A stretch of DNA of 64,000 bases from Zygaena filipendulae (taxonomy: Eukaryota; Arthropoda; Insecta; Lepidoptera; Zygaenidae), in NCBI GenBank assembly GCA_907165275.2, contig OU015654.1, forward strand, positions 3,117,501 to 3,181,500, in the 5' to 3' direction. The translations under genes and the position numbers were made by a program. The notes under the pieces are model-generated. The model was given only the letters and a program-made list of their open reading frames with translations. It had not been told where the DNA came from and ran no database searches. Below are positions 20,444-30,538 of this stretch, piece by piece; position 1 is the first letter of the stretch, and each line of letters opens with the position of its first letter.

Positions 20444-21519
20444 CTGATTATGATGTATCTAAATCTACCTTTGCATCTAATAATGCCATTCTGATCTTTA
20501 TATAAAAGTAGTGATCTTGATAAATCAGTTTTTATGCCTTCGACCTCTTTAGGGAAGTTTTCACTCTGAATTTCTAAAATCCGTTTTATATCGTCACGGT
20601 CCGTCTGTTCAAAATTGTCCTCAATTATCGTTGTTTCAGTTCTGTCTAAATTTGACCCATCTGCTATATCTTCCGACACCACATTCGGGAGACCTTCCCC
20701 GGCCGAAGAAATTTGAGTCTGTACTTGGTCTGAGAGACTCTGAATTACTGGCCACTGTTTTGAATCTCTCAACAGAAAATCTGGGCCCTTGAGCCATTTA
20801 TCGTACAAATCTACTCGTTCTGATCTAGTACCTACGTCCGCTGGATTGAGTTTTGTTGGTACATATCTAATCTGCAAAGTTTTGTTCTGTCTTATCTCAT
20901 TGATTCTACGTGCAACAAACGGAGGAAGTAACTTTTCTGATTTGTACCAACTTAAAACTATTTGGCTATCAGTCCATAATAATTGTGCTTTAACTGGTAG
21001 TCGTAAGAATTTCATTACGTAACTTAAAAGCCTGCATCCGATTAATACTCCCAGCAATTCTAATCTCGGAATCTGTAAGTTATTTTGGTCCTTTAACGGC
21101 ACTAATCTGGACTTGCCAATAACAAAACTTACAATATTATTAGCGTCTAAAGAACTACGCAAGTAAATAACTGCTGCGTACGCGTCCATAGATGAATCAG
21201 TAAAGCAATGCAATTCGTACTGAATATCATCACCGATTTGCCCTCTACTCACATTTTTTGCGTAATATCGATCAACAAACAAATCCTCTAAACATGAAAA
21301 CTTTGATTCTATCTGATTCCATTCGTCAAGTAGATTGTCATTTAACTTAATATCCCACTTAACCTTTTCTTTCCATAGTTTCTGAAAAAATAGCTTTGCT
21401 GGGAGTACCACCGGAACTGCAAGACCACAGGGATCGTAAACTGACGCAATAGTTTTTAACACATCACGCTTTGTCTGAACTGAGTTTTTCCTGTGTTCTA
21501 AATTAGTTTTTAGCTTCAA
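20428..21519 (-). pseudogene. BEL element C pol remnant: RT-connection and RNase H
   Basis: About 363 residues. ASVYDPCGLAVPVVLPAKLF belongs to the connection region common in BEL/Pao pol. RNase H motifs are LHCFTDSSMDAYAA, IPRLELLGVLIG and WTDSQIVLSWYKSE, the last complete here and shortened in element A. The frame ends at RCKGRF, where the integrase zinc finger should begin. Upstream it is separated from the RT frame by two small frameshifts between about 21525 and 21570. Confidence 0.88.
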
Positions 21520-21556
21520 ATGTCACCATCTATGTCCCATAACAAACCTAATACTT

Positions 21557-24487
21557 TTACATGCTTACTACGATCTTGAAATTTTTCTGGTATTTGAGAC
21601 ATAAGTTCTTCCGATTTGAGTTCCATTCACGTAAGTTCATCGACAAACTATCAAACGACCGTTTGGATATTGTGTATAATTTAAAAGCGTCTGTTGTTGT
21701 CTGTGCTCCTGTCACTATATTATCGACGTATATCTCTTCTGCTATTTGCTTCATAAGAGCGCTATTTGATCGCGCTAAGTGATATTTGATCGCGGCATTA
21801 AGCAGAAATGGACTAGATATAACGCCAAAGGGAACACGACAAAACCGGAAATGCAAAACATTATCCTGGCTAGGTCCACGTGTTTTGTCTTTGAGCCAAA
21901 GAAATCGCGTTACGTCTTTATCTAAATCCTGGAGACCTAATTGCAGGAACGCTTTCTCAACATCGGCAACAATACCGATAGGATGTTCTCTGAATTTAAT
22001 AAGCAATCCAGTAAGGTCTTCTAACATTAGTGGCCCACGATATAAACATTCGTTGAGACTCCGATTGTCTCCTGTTTTAGATGAAGCGTCATATACAATG
22101 CGGAGCTTGTTTGGTTTGTCTCGACTACGAACACAATGGTGAGGGAGGTAATGAACCGGGTGAGTCTGTGGGCCAGTGGGATTCGGTACTATCTCAATAA
22201 TCCCATTCTGTAACTGATCCTGTATAACTTTATCGTACGCCTCAATTTCAGAGCTATCTAAACGTTTTATCAAACTATTAAGACGACCCCATGCTAGTCC
22301 TAAATTGTTTGGAAGATTTGGCGGAAACTCAGTCCAAGGCCATTGTACGTGGTACCTATTTTCTTTATACTGTATGGTCTCATTGAACTGCCGTATCGCT
22401 TCCTCATCGCGAGTAGTTTTTGGAGAATCCGCAATGCCTATAGACTCGAGGTCCCACAGTCTCTTTACATCGTCAAACCTGAGCGGAAGATCTGGTTCAT
22501 TTAATTTGTTATCAAAATCAGCGTTCGACTGAAAGTAAGTTAACACGGCTAATTGGTCTGTACTATCCATCATTTCGTCGATCTTTCCTGACCACACCCA
22601 GCCAAAATCGGAATTGACTAAGAAAAGATCATCAGTTACCGCTATCTTCTCATTTGAAATTAACGAGTTATAATAATCGTTCCCGATCAAAATATCAACC
22701 TTGTCACCACATGAACCATCATCTGCGAATGTAAGATCCTTCAGCCTGATATCGTTCCATATTTTAGCTGGGTCAGGGAAGACCGGCGTTCGTACGCCAT
22801 TCGTTATATGCGGAACTACGTTAGCGTGTATAAGTCGCCAGACACCAGTTCGAGTCGCGAGTCTAAAGCTTACTATCGGACTTTCTATCTGATGTGGTGA
22901 CTTTGCGCCGAATGTAAATATCGACAAATTTACCTTTTCCGTAACTGGTAAGTTTAATGAACTGGCTACAGACTGAGTTATATATGAGCGTTGGCTACCA
23001 CAGTCTAGCAAAACTCTGCATTGAATTTGTCTGGATTTGGGTTCTGAATGATTACTAACTTTGACAAGACACGTCTGTAGTAATGTGGTATTAACTGCGG
23101 TTCTGACATGTAAACTATCCGTTTGTATCGGTTTTGTTACTTCCACCAACTTTGTGGGACATAGCGCTCGATTGTGGTCACCGAATTTGTTACAGTGCCT
23201 ACATTTTCGTTTAGACCAGCAATTATTAGCCCTATGACCATCTGACAAACAGTTATAACAACGGTTTCCTAGTCGTGATTTTCTTTCTCGCATTGTTTTA
23301 TAAGTCGTACATTCATCATTAAAATGATCCTGTCTACAAAATATACATCTACTCATTTTCTTTTTAGGTGGCTCATTGTTCTTATCTGAGGATTCTTGCG
23401 GCCTTTTACGAGATGGGACCTGGGGTTTATTATTAACTTGTCTATTGTCAAACTTAGGTTTATCTCTCCTGGTGTTCGTGTAACGAAGTTGGTGACTGTT
23501 ATTTTTAACTTCTTCAGTTCGTACGTGTAAGGAACCCAAAATAATATAATCTGATCCGTTTTTACGATCACCGGTACCCGCGTCTACATCTCTCGTATTT
23601 ACAACGTCCCTCTTCAATCTATTCGATGTTTCTCTAGCCGATATAATGTACTCTAAATACTTCCTTATGCTATCAATCGATTCGTCTTCACCGGACATTT
23701 TCATTCTTAATTCATAAATTAAATCTTCAGGAAATTTCTCCATAATCATAACTCGGAGGTGATTATGGTTAACGTCTTCACCTAAGGAACTCAACACCCT
23801 TAAGTGTCTTTCGATTTCATTAAGAACGTGCCTACAGTCCTTAACTTGATTAGTCGGTGCGGCTTTGATTCTATACAACGCTACATAATGCGCATCAATA
23901 ATCGCGGCAGGTTTGCCATATCTCTCTTTTAACGTATTGACAGCTATACGGTAATTCTTGTGTGTCGTATCTAAACCTTCAATTGCCTGTTTCGCATCAC
24001 CTTCAAGGACCGACTGAAGGTACAATAATTTATCCACATCACTAATATTCCTGTTATCTACATTTGATGAAAACTGATCCCAAAACTGGTACCACTTGAG
24101 AACGTCACCGTTAAATTTTGTTAGTTCCATTCTAGGTAATTTGCTACTGATATTGTGGTTTTCACTAGTCGCAGAAACGGTACCTTGATTCCGACCATTC
24201 CGTTTAACGTGAACCTCTATTTCTGATACTAAATCTTCAGCTTGGATTTGGGTAGACGTATACTGGCTAACCTCATCTACGTCAGGTGCTGTTGTTATTT
24301 TACAGTAATTGTGAATCTCCGAAACAAACCGCTGATTGGCACCTTTCAATTTCGATCCGATAAACTCTAAATCGTTAAAGTTGGCATCACCATCTGCTAA
24401 TTTTGTAAGGGCACACTGAGCTGAGCTTATATGCGACTGAACTGAGTCGTAGATTATCTTTAAGCGAGTTCGGATGGCGTCCTCCAT
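21557..24487 (-). CDS. gag-pol: BEL element C gag-protease-reverse transcriptase
   Basis: 976 residues from the Met at 24487. A DUF1759-type gag (about 115-285, FNGDVLKWYQFWDQF) is followed by knuckles at 381-443 (CIFCRQDHF, CYNCLSDGHRANNC, CRHCNKFGDH). A DUF1758-type protease has VLLDCGSQRSYIT at about 492-504, and reverse transcriptase has IVADVEKAF (D842) and EIYVDNIVTG (920-923). The catalytic motif is YVDN rather than YVDD; I recall this variant from some BEL/Pao lineages, so it may be inherited rather than a fresh mutation. The frame ends soon after RT because of an indel near 21565. Low similarity to element A marks it as a separate lineage. Confidence 0.92.
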   Translation of the reverse strand: MEDAIRTRLKIIYDSVQSHISSAQCALTKLADGDANFNDLEFIGSKLKGANQRFVSEIHNYCKITTAPDVDEVSQYTSTQIQAEDLVSEIEVHVKRNGRNQGTVSATSENHNISSKLPRMELTKFNGDVLKWYQFWDQFSSNVDNRNISDVDKLLYLQSVLEGDAKQAIEGLDTTHKNYRIAVNTLKERYGKPAAIIDAHYVALYRIKAAPTNQVKDCRHVLNEIERHLRVLSSLGEDVNHNHLRVMIMEKFPEDLIYELRMKMSGEDESIDSIRKYLEYIISARETSNRLKRDVVNTRDVDAGTGDRKNGSDYIILGSLHVRTEEVKNNSHQLRYTNTRRDKPKFDNRQVNNKPQVPSRKRPQESSDKNNEPPKKKMSRCIFCRQDHFNDECTTYKTMRERKSRLGNRCYNCLSDGHRANNCWSKRKCRHCNKFGDHNRALCPTKLVEVTKPIQTDSLHVRTAVNTTLLQTCLVKVSNHSEPKSRQIQCRVLLDCGSQRSYITQSVASSLNLPVTEKVNLSIFTFGAKSPHQIESPIVSFRLATRTGVWRLIHANVVPHITNGVRTPVFPDPAKIWNDIRLKDLTFADDGSCGDKVDILIGNDYYNSLISNEKIAVTDDLFLVNSDFGWVWSGKIDEMMDSTDQLAVLTYFQSNADFDNKLNEPDLPLRFDDVKRLWDLESIGIADSPKTTRDEEAIRQFNETIQYKENRYHVQWPWTEFPPNLPNNLGLAWGRLNSLIKRLDSSEIEAYDKVIQDQLQNGIIEIVPNPTGPQTHPVHYLPHHCVRSRDKPNKLRIVYDASSKTGDNRSLNECLYRGPLMLEDLTGLLIKFREHPIGIVADVEKAFLQLGLQDLDKDVTRFLWLKDKTRGPSQDNVLHFRFCRVPFGVISSPFLLNAAIKYHLARSNSALMKQIAEEIYVDNIVTGAQTTTDAFKLYTISKRSFDSLSMNLREWNSNRKNLCLKYQKNFKIVVSM

Positions 24488-25614
24488 TCTGAGTAAGTAC
24501 AGTACCTACAAGCGCAAGGAGCAAGATTGCTAACTGTTATCTTCGTAAATGTAACGTCCGATATCCTAAAACAAAGTTTTAATTTCATGTTAACAACTCT
24601 AAATTGTAGCTTCTCGATGATATTAGCTTCACAAAAAGGATTATTCAAGCTAGTAAATAATGTATTCAGATCTTATTTAATAAAATAGAACTGAGTAGAT
24701 AGCTAAATAAAACATGTGTCTGATATCCGTCCGAAATCGGTACGATGTCGGCCCGTTACCCTATCAATACACTAATCACAATGTTACTGTCTGTATATGC
24801 AGCTATGGAGTATGATACCATCGTATGCTTATAATTACTGTTGAACAAAAACAAAGTACCTACATACCTAGTGACTTTTCATAATCGACCATGAGCGCAT
24901 TTTAAACAAAGGACACGTATTCTGAACTTAATTCGATGTAAAAACACAATCTCTAAGCTCCTCGCAACGCACAATACTTATAGGTATTCACTTTCGAAAA
25001 TAACTAATAAAATTTAAATGCACATGCACACTCAAAGCAAGTCTGTAATATCTATGAAGAATTAAAGTTCGCGCTAAAATAGCTCATAAGTACGTAATTA
25101 TTCTTTTATCGGATGATCGGGTGACTTCTACTAGCTAACCATCTACCCGCTTGGTTATACATGACCATTGTGGTCGACATTACAGGTACCCCCCATGCTG
25201 TACATGTCGATTCAGATCGGCGGTGGGCTTTGTCGCGCGTATGGCGCGACCGCTTTGGGGCATTTAAAGAAAAAGTCATTTATTTCGCTCGAAAATCGAT
25301 CTGTTATCGATTATCTCGAATCTCCGCAAAATTTCCTACACTATTAACCACTATTAACCAACGGCAACACTAGTCGAGCTCTGTACCTAACAAAAAGATA
25401 AAAAAATTCGACAGTTCGTCTTTTGTTTATTTCGTAGTACCTACTTTTGTTTAATCTTTGTACGTCACCGGAATATTTGCATCCAAACTATGTGTTTACA
25501 CGACCGTCAATCATAATAACAAATGTGAGAAGTTGTTTATCTTAACTCGTAGTTCACAGTAGACAAGGTCTAGAACCTGCGGTCCTAATAATAATGATCC
25601 CAGCACCTCCACCA
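24488..25614 (-). other. 5' leader of BEL element C
   Basis: 1.1 kb between the first gag codon and the 5' LTR with no sizeable frame. Begins (minus strand) with the primer-binding site TGGTGGAGGTGCTGGGATC right after the LTR. The tRNA it would pair with ends in CCTCCACCA; I cannot name it. Packaging signals would be expected here but cannot be seen. Confidence 0.75.
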
Positions 25615-26258
25615 TGTCGCCAAGTACCTTAATGCTAGGTACCTAACGAATATATGTACTGGTTTACGTCACTGAGTACAATGCACAAAATAAATGCTGC
25701 GAAAATAACATTAGGTAACTGAGAATACCATGGTCTGTGTACCCAATACGACTGATAATCTGATACTGAGACTGATCACTGAGCTGGTTGATTGTGGGGG
25801 TTGCCCCCCAAGTGGCCTCCAAACCTCCCCATATAGCCACCCCATGCCTCGCATAACTGAGCTGATCTGAGTGTCACCCTGGTAAAACTGATCTGGTAAT
25901 CTGAGCCCTGGTCGCAACCAGTCCGAATGCATCGGTTTCTGAGTAGGTACACAAGACACATGGTTTAATCTGAGAACTGCACGCATGCACTGATCTGGTA
26001 ATCTGAGCCCTGGTCGCAACCAGTCCGAACGCATCGGTTTCTGAGTAGGTACACAAGACACACGGTTAAATCTGAGAACTGCACGCATGCACTGAGAAAG
26101 GATAAAATCACTTACTGATGTTGCCTCTGCGCCGTCCGGTCGATCACTGCCCAGCCAGCTCGCTCGGCCCGCCGGTCGCCGCTCCGGCCGTAACGTCAAC
26201 AACAAGCCACCTACCTAGGTACCTATGTAACTATGTTTATAGCTTCGCGTTCGCGACA
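25615..26258 (-). repeat. LTR of BEL element C (5' LTR in its own orientation)
   Basis: 644 bp, same as 18921-19564 except for one visible substitution near 25927. Contains the same 102-bp tandem duplication. Confidence 0.95.
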
Positions 26259-26263
26259 GAGGC

Positions 26264-28227
26264 GTCTAATAAAAAAGGATATTGACTTTAAGTGGCATGG
26301 GGAGCAGGAGTACGCGTTTCAGAGGTTAAAGGACTTAATTACAAAAGCACCGGCTCTGGGTTACTATGACAAAGATGCCGAGACTACGGTGGTTGCTGAT
26401 GCAAGTCCTGTTGGAATCGCTGCGGTACTCATTCAACACCAGTATGTTGAAGGTGAGCTACAACCCATTGTAATTAAGTATGTTAGTAAGGCGCTATCCT
26501 TAACTGAGCAGAGGTACTCTCAGACAGAGAAAGAGGCTCTTGCCATCGTTTGGGCTTGCGAAAATCTGTACATGTACCTCATAGGTAAGCAATTCACCAT
26601 TATTTCAGACCATAAACCCCTGGAAATCATATATTCTTCAAATTCGAATCCGAGTGCTCGTATCCAGAGATGGGTTTTGAGATTACAACCATACACATTC
26701 AAAGTCATATACAAACCTGGAAAGAGCAATATTGCTGACCCGGTGTCCAGATTGCTAGATGTAAATAATAATCAATTAGAAAGGAGTACGGAGGATAATG
26801 AAGACCGACTATTAGTAGCGTTAATTGAAACATCGATTGAAGCAATAACTATTAAAGAGATTCAGGAAGCTACACTGAAAGACGAACATTTGAGTACACT
26901 GAAGAAAGCTATAGAAAGTGACGTCTGGCCAAAGGAATTAAGGAAATATGAACTTATGAAGGTAGAACTGTGTGTTGTCAATGATATCATATTAAGGGGA
27001 ATGAGGATTATTGTACCACAAAAGATAAAAGCAAGGATATTAGAACTTGGTCATGAGGGACATCTTTCTATCAACCCAATGAAGGCCAAGTTAAGACCGA
27101 AAGTTTGGTGGAAAGGCATAGACAAAGATATCGAATACTGGGTTGACACTTGTGAAGGGTGCAGACTTGTTAGAAAAGATAGCTGCCCAGAACCCATAAC
27201 CCCAACAAATTTACCAAGTAAAGTATGGGAAATGGTTGCCATTGATTATTTAGGACCATTACCATCAGGTCACTATTTGTTATTCATCGTTGATTACTAT
27301 AGTAGATATTACGAGGTAGAAATTTTAAAAAATCAAACAGCTGAAAGCACAATAAAAACCTTAGAAAAAGTGATATCTCGAGAAGGCATCATGGATGAGA
27401 TTATCTGTGACAATGGACCTGCTTTTCGGGATGAGCGTTTTAAAGCCTTTTTAAAAACGAATGGTGTCCGGCTCAGACACAGCACACCTCTATGGCCACA
27501 GGCGAATGGAGAGGTAGAAAGGCAAAATAGAAGTGTCTTGAGAAGGTTGCGAATTGCGCAAGCCATGAAGCAAAACTGGAAACGAGAACTGCTAATTTAC
27601 CTGTCAGCTTACCGAACCACTCCGCATTCAACCACAGGTGTTCCCCCAGGAAATATATTCAGAGGGAGAAATATAAGAACTAAGATACCGGAATTGTCAG
27701 CGGAATTTCACTTGGATGATGAGAAGATACGAGACATGGATAGATACAAGAAGGATGTATACAAACAATATGCGGATAAGAAAAGACACGCCAAGACATC
27801 AGACATCAACCCAGGAGACAAAGTTTTGATAAAACAAAGAAAGGAAAATAAATTGAGTACTCCATTCTCACCGATTGAGCACACAGTGCTGTGGAAGGCG
27901 AATAATTCCGTCGCAGTGCAATCACCAGATGGAAAAGTTATTAAGAGGAATTCAACCCATTTCCAGCCTGTGAAGCGTAGAGATATGAACAGGTTCGGAT
28001 CAGAAGAGACAGAAACACTCCAGAAAAAGGAAGGGGAGTTACAAACATTAACAAACGAAGGAGACGAATGTGTTAAAAGTAACTCAGGATATGACTCAAT
28101 AGAAATGAGTTCAGGTGGCAGAAACCTGAATGATCCTGTGACTGAAATGAGACCTAGAAGGGAAAGACGGGCACCTCCTAAATATAAAGATTTCCTCCTT
28201 GGCCTCATATTAGAAACTTTAGATTGA
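26264..28227 (+). CDS. gag-pol: Gypsy gag-pol, second part: RNase H and integrase
   Basis: Continues the frame broken at 18920; the codon split by the insertion spans 18920 and 26264-26265. RNase H has VVADASPVGIAAVL, TEKEALAIVWACE and SDHKPLE. Next come an integrase zinc finger (HEGHLSINP and CEGCRL) and the integrase core with AIDYLGPLP, ICDNGPAF and ANGEVERQ, giving the D, D, E triad. The protein ends at 28227 with a basic, charged tail. The Met at 26233 lies inside the BEL LTR and is not a true start. Both halves are undamaged apart from the insertion. Confidence 0.93.
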
Positions 28228-28613
28228 AAGTTGTGTCATGTTTAAATTACATAGTTGTTGATTGGCTTTAGCATTATTGGTTACTTTATGCTTAAGTTAA
28301 GTTTATGTAGTATTAGTTATTTACTCTGAGGTAGTATATACTTTGTAAATAATCTCTGGTATGAACCCTGAATTAGCTATGTTGATTTGAATCCTGATAT
28401 GTGTTAAGTTCTTTATTTTCCTTACAATAATGGTTGATTGGTAAAATAGCAGTCAACATAATTGTTTGCTTGAGCTACTGGTAAATTAAAAAATATGTAA
28501 ATCTATAATACTTTGTAAGCAATCTGCTGTAGGAGTACTGAATTAGTTACTGAAGTTAATTTGAAACCTAATATGCCATAAGTGTTTTATTTTCTTTAGA
28601 GAAAAGAAGAGAT
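28228..28613 (+). other. Gypsy B 3' untranslated region and purine tract
   Basis: 386 bp, non-coding. Two degenerate copies of a block of roughly 180 bp appear (ATACTTTGTAAATAATCTC...CTGAATTAGCTA near 28335 and ATACTTTGTAAGCAATCTG...CTGAATTAGTTA near 28508). Ends with the purine tract AGAGAAAAGAAGAGA next to the LTR. Confidence 0.85.
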
Positions 28614-28813
28614 TGTAGAGTTTCGGAACGCACTGTTAAATGAACGCACCGTTAAAAATCAGCTGCCGGGCAACACTGGTTTTTTGGGTATAAAAAAGGA
28701 GTAGCTTTTAGATAGGCCAGAATGGATAATAGTTTGTGATTTAAAAGGGCAGTGTAAAGATAACAATAAAGAGTCATCGTTTAATGTCGTGACTTTTATT
28801 AAGGAACCCTACA
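28614..28813 (+). repeat. 3' LTR of gypsy element B
   Basis: 200 bp, matches 16514-16713 throughout by eye. Followed by the target copy GTTGG (28814-28818). Confidence 0.95.
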
Positions 28814-28973
28814 GTTGGTTTTTATGGAAACAATACACTCGACTCCATTGACTAACGTTGGTCGGTCTGAATTATTTCAGTGTTTACTTTATTCCTCTAT
28901 CCTTCTATCCTTTATTCAGCGATAGCGTGTACCCGCGGTTTTACTCACGTGAAATGGTTCAATGACGATAAAC

Positions 28974-29535
28974 TTTTTTTCATTACTCATACTCGGAAAG
29001 TAGGTCTGAAGTTGCCTGAGAAGCGGGTTGAAAGTAACCCTTTTCAGCCCTAGGGAGAATCGCTTTCAACTGACAACTGTCAAATTATTAAAAAAAAACT
29101 AGGTCTATTTTCACATTTCTATTGAACCATGTTTCAACTTTCTATACAGCCAGCGCGATGTAAAATTGAAATAACGTAAAGTTTAAATAGGTATTAATTA
29201 AAATAAAATTCACTCACATTTTCTTAAGCTAATTCCTATTTATATTTTTTTATTTTCTTTAATTAATACTTAATAATTAAAGATAATATTTTTTTAGGTC
29301 GCCACAATGTAAATAAAAAATACTGGCTGAATAGCTAGCCGGCCAAAGAAAAAGAAATAGGTGGGAAAGTGTCAAGCGACTATCCGATCTTCACTCATTT
29401 TTTCTTTAGCTAATTCCTATTTTTATTTTGACTTTCCTTGCATTCGTAATGAAAAGCACAGTGTTACCCTCGGGCGAAAGACTTATTTAGTAAATAAGTT
29501 ACTTTCACCCCTAGGATAACAATGTACTATTGCGA
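28974..29535. mobile_element. Decayed relative of the foldback element at 52831-53666
   Basis: The outer arm CATACTCGGAAAGTAGGTC...CAGCCCTAGGGAGAATCGC (28985-29070) and the inner arm end TTGCATTCGTAATGAAAAGC...CCCCTAGGATAACAATG (29427-29528) match the intron 2 element. The material between has been replaced or extended, and only one arm is present. Confidence 0.7.
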
Positions 29536-30114
29536 TATCCACTAGGCTTCAAACTAACTTTCAATCTAACGTGAAATCGCATGAAAATCCGTTCAGTAGT
29601 TACGGAGATTACCATGAACAGACAATTTTAATGTTTTTAATCATCCTTTATGGCACCTCTGGTAATGTAGGCAATTAATTACCAGGCATGTATATACTAA
29701 AGATACGTATTATACTATTTTTATGATTAGAAAGATATAATTCTTTCGCTGATTGATTATACCTTAATCTTAGTTGTGTGTAAGTATGCCTTTTAAAGAC
29801 CAAAGTAAAGATTTATCACGACTGAGATGAGAACTCGTGATTAGCTTATTAATATTTTTTTCTTAAAACTTCGTGAACTTTATGAACTTCGTTGAAAAAC
29901 TTGGCTGACATATTATTGTCACATTGAGATCTCACTGTCAATGTCAAGAGTACATTGACTAATGTTGTTATAAATTGGCGTAATGATACTACTCCACGAT
30001 ATAATGGCTAATGGGTCTGAAATAACTTCCGCACCAACTTGTAGACGCAGTAGGTTAAAGACTCCAAGGACACGACACTCGTGTAGTCAGGGCGGGCGTG
30101 ACTAACGGAAAGGT
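29536..30114. other. Intergenic, nothing recognised
   Basis: Only a short Helitron-family phrase (CATGAAAATCCGTTCAGTAG, about 29580) is recognisable. No gene. Confidence 0.5.
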
Positions 30115-30313
30115 CATCTATATTAATATTATGAAGAGGAAAGATTTGATTTTTTGTTTGTTTGTTACGATTTAACTCAAAAACTACTGGACCTATTTCA
30201 AAACTCCTTTACCATTAGAATGCTACATTATCCCTGAGTAACATAGGCTATATTGTAATACGGAATTTCCGCGGGAACTCTGAAATTACCACGGGTGAAA
30301 CTGCGCGGAACAG
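30115..30313 (+). mobile_element. Helitron-like element (second subfamily)
   Basis: Starts near ATATTAATATTATGAAGAGG, carries TTTGTTTGTTACGATTTAAC and CTACATTATCCCTGAGTAAC, and ends with a damaged hairpin (CCACGGGTGAAACTGCGCGG) and ACAGCTTT. Confidence 0.75.
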
Positions 30314-30394
30314 CTTTTCTTAAAAGAAATCATCCACATAAAGTTTTGGGACGGAGCTCATATTATATTACGGTGCAATCTCCTTTTGCATACT

Positions 30395-30538
30395 ACACGT
30401 TGTCAGGGGTAGAGAGAAGGACATAAGGACATTTTGGGGAACGGGGAACAGCTATCTCTGGATTTACTGAACCGATTTTGAAAATTTTCCCGCGGGAACT
30501 CTGAAATTAACGCGGGTGAAACCGCGGGGTACAACTAG
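30395..30538 (+). mobile_element. Helitron-like 3' fragments
   Basis: CACGTTGTCAGGGGTAGAGAG is followed by a body jump and then by AACGCGGGTGAAACCGCGG and GTACAACTAG|T. Confidence 0.65.

Larger units (their letters stand above)
18921..26258 (-). mobile_element. BEL/Pao LTR retrotransposon 'C', nested in gypsy B, defective
   Basis: 644-bp LTRs (18921-19564 and 25615-26258) differ at one visible site (C at about 19226, T at about 25927). Target duplication GAGGC lies at 18916-18920 and 26259-26263, inside the gypsy pol gene. Minus-strand organisation: primer-binding site TGGTGGAGGTGCTGGGATC directly next to the 5' LTR (left of 25615), a leader of about 1.1 kb, then three remnant frames, then a G-rich purine tract (19565-19576 on the plus strand reads TTCCCCCCCCCC). 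It belongs to a BEL lineage different from element A. Two frameshifts and a deletion of the integrase core make it non-autonomous. Confidence 0.95.
16514..28813 (+). mobile_element. Ty3/gypsy LTR retrotransposon 'B', split by a BEL insertion
   Basis: 200-bp LTRs at 16514-16713 and 28614-28813 (offset exactly 12100) look identical. Target duplication GTTGG lies at 16509-16513 and 28814-28818. A TGG-starting primer site begins at 16719 and a purine tract AGAGAAAAGAAGAGA abuts the 3' LTR. One fused gag-pol frame is interrupted at 18920 by BEL element C and resumes at 26264 in the same phase. The coding total is 1374 codons including stop. No env-like frame follows. The copy was intact when interrupted and is no longer autonomous. 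Confidence 0.95.

Noticed and set aside
27708..28208. 166-codon minus-strand frame
   Set aside because: Antisense to the gypsy integrase C-terminal region.
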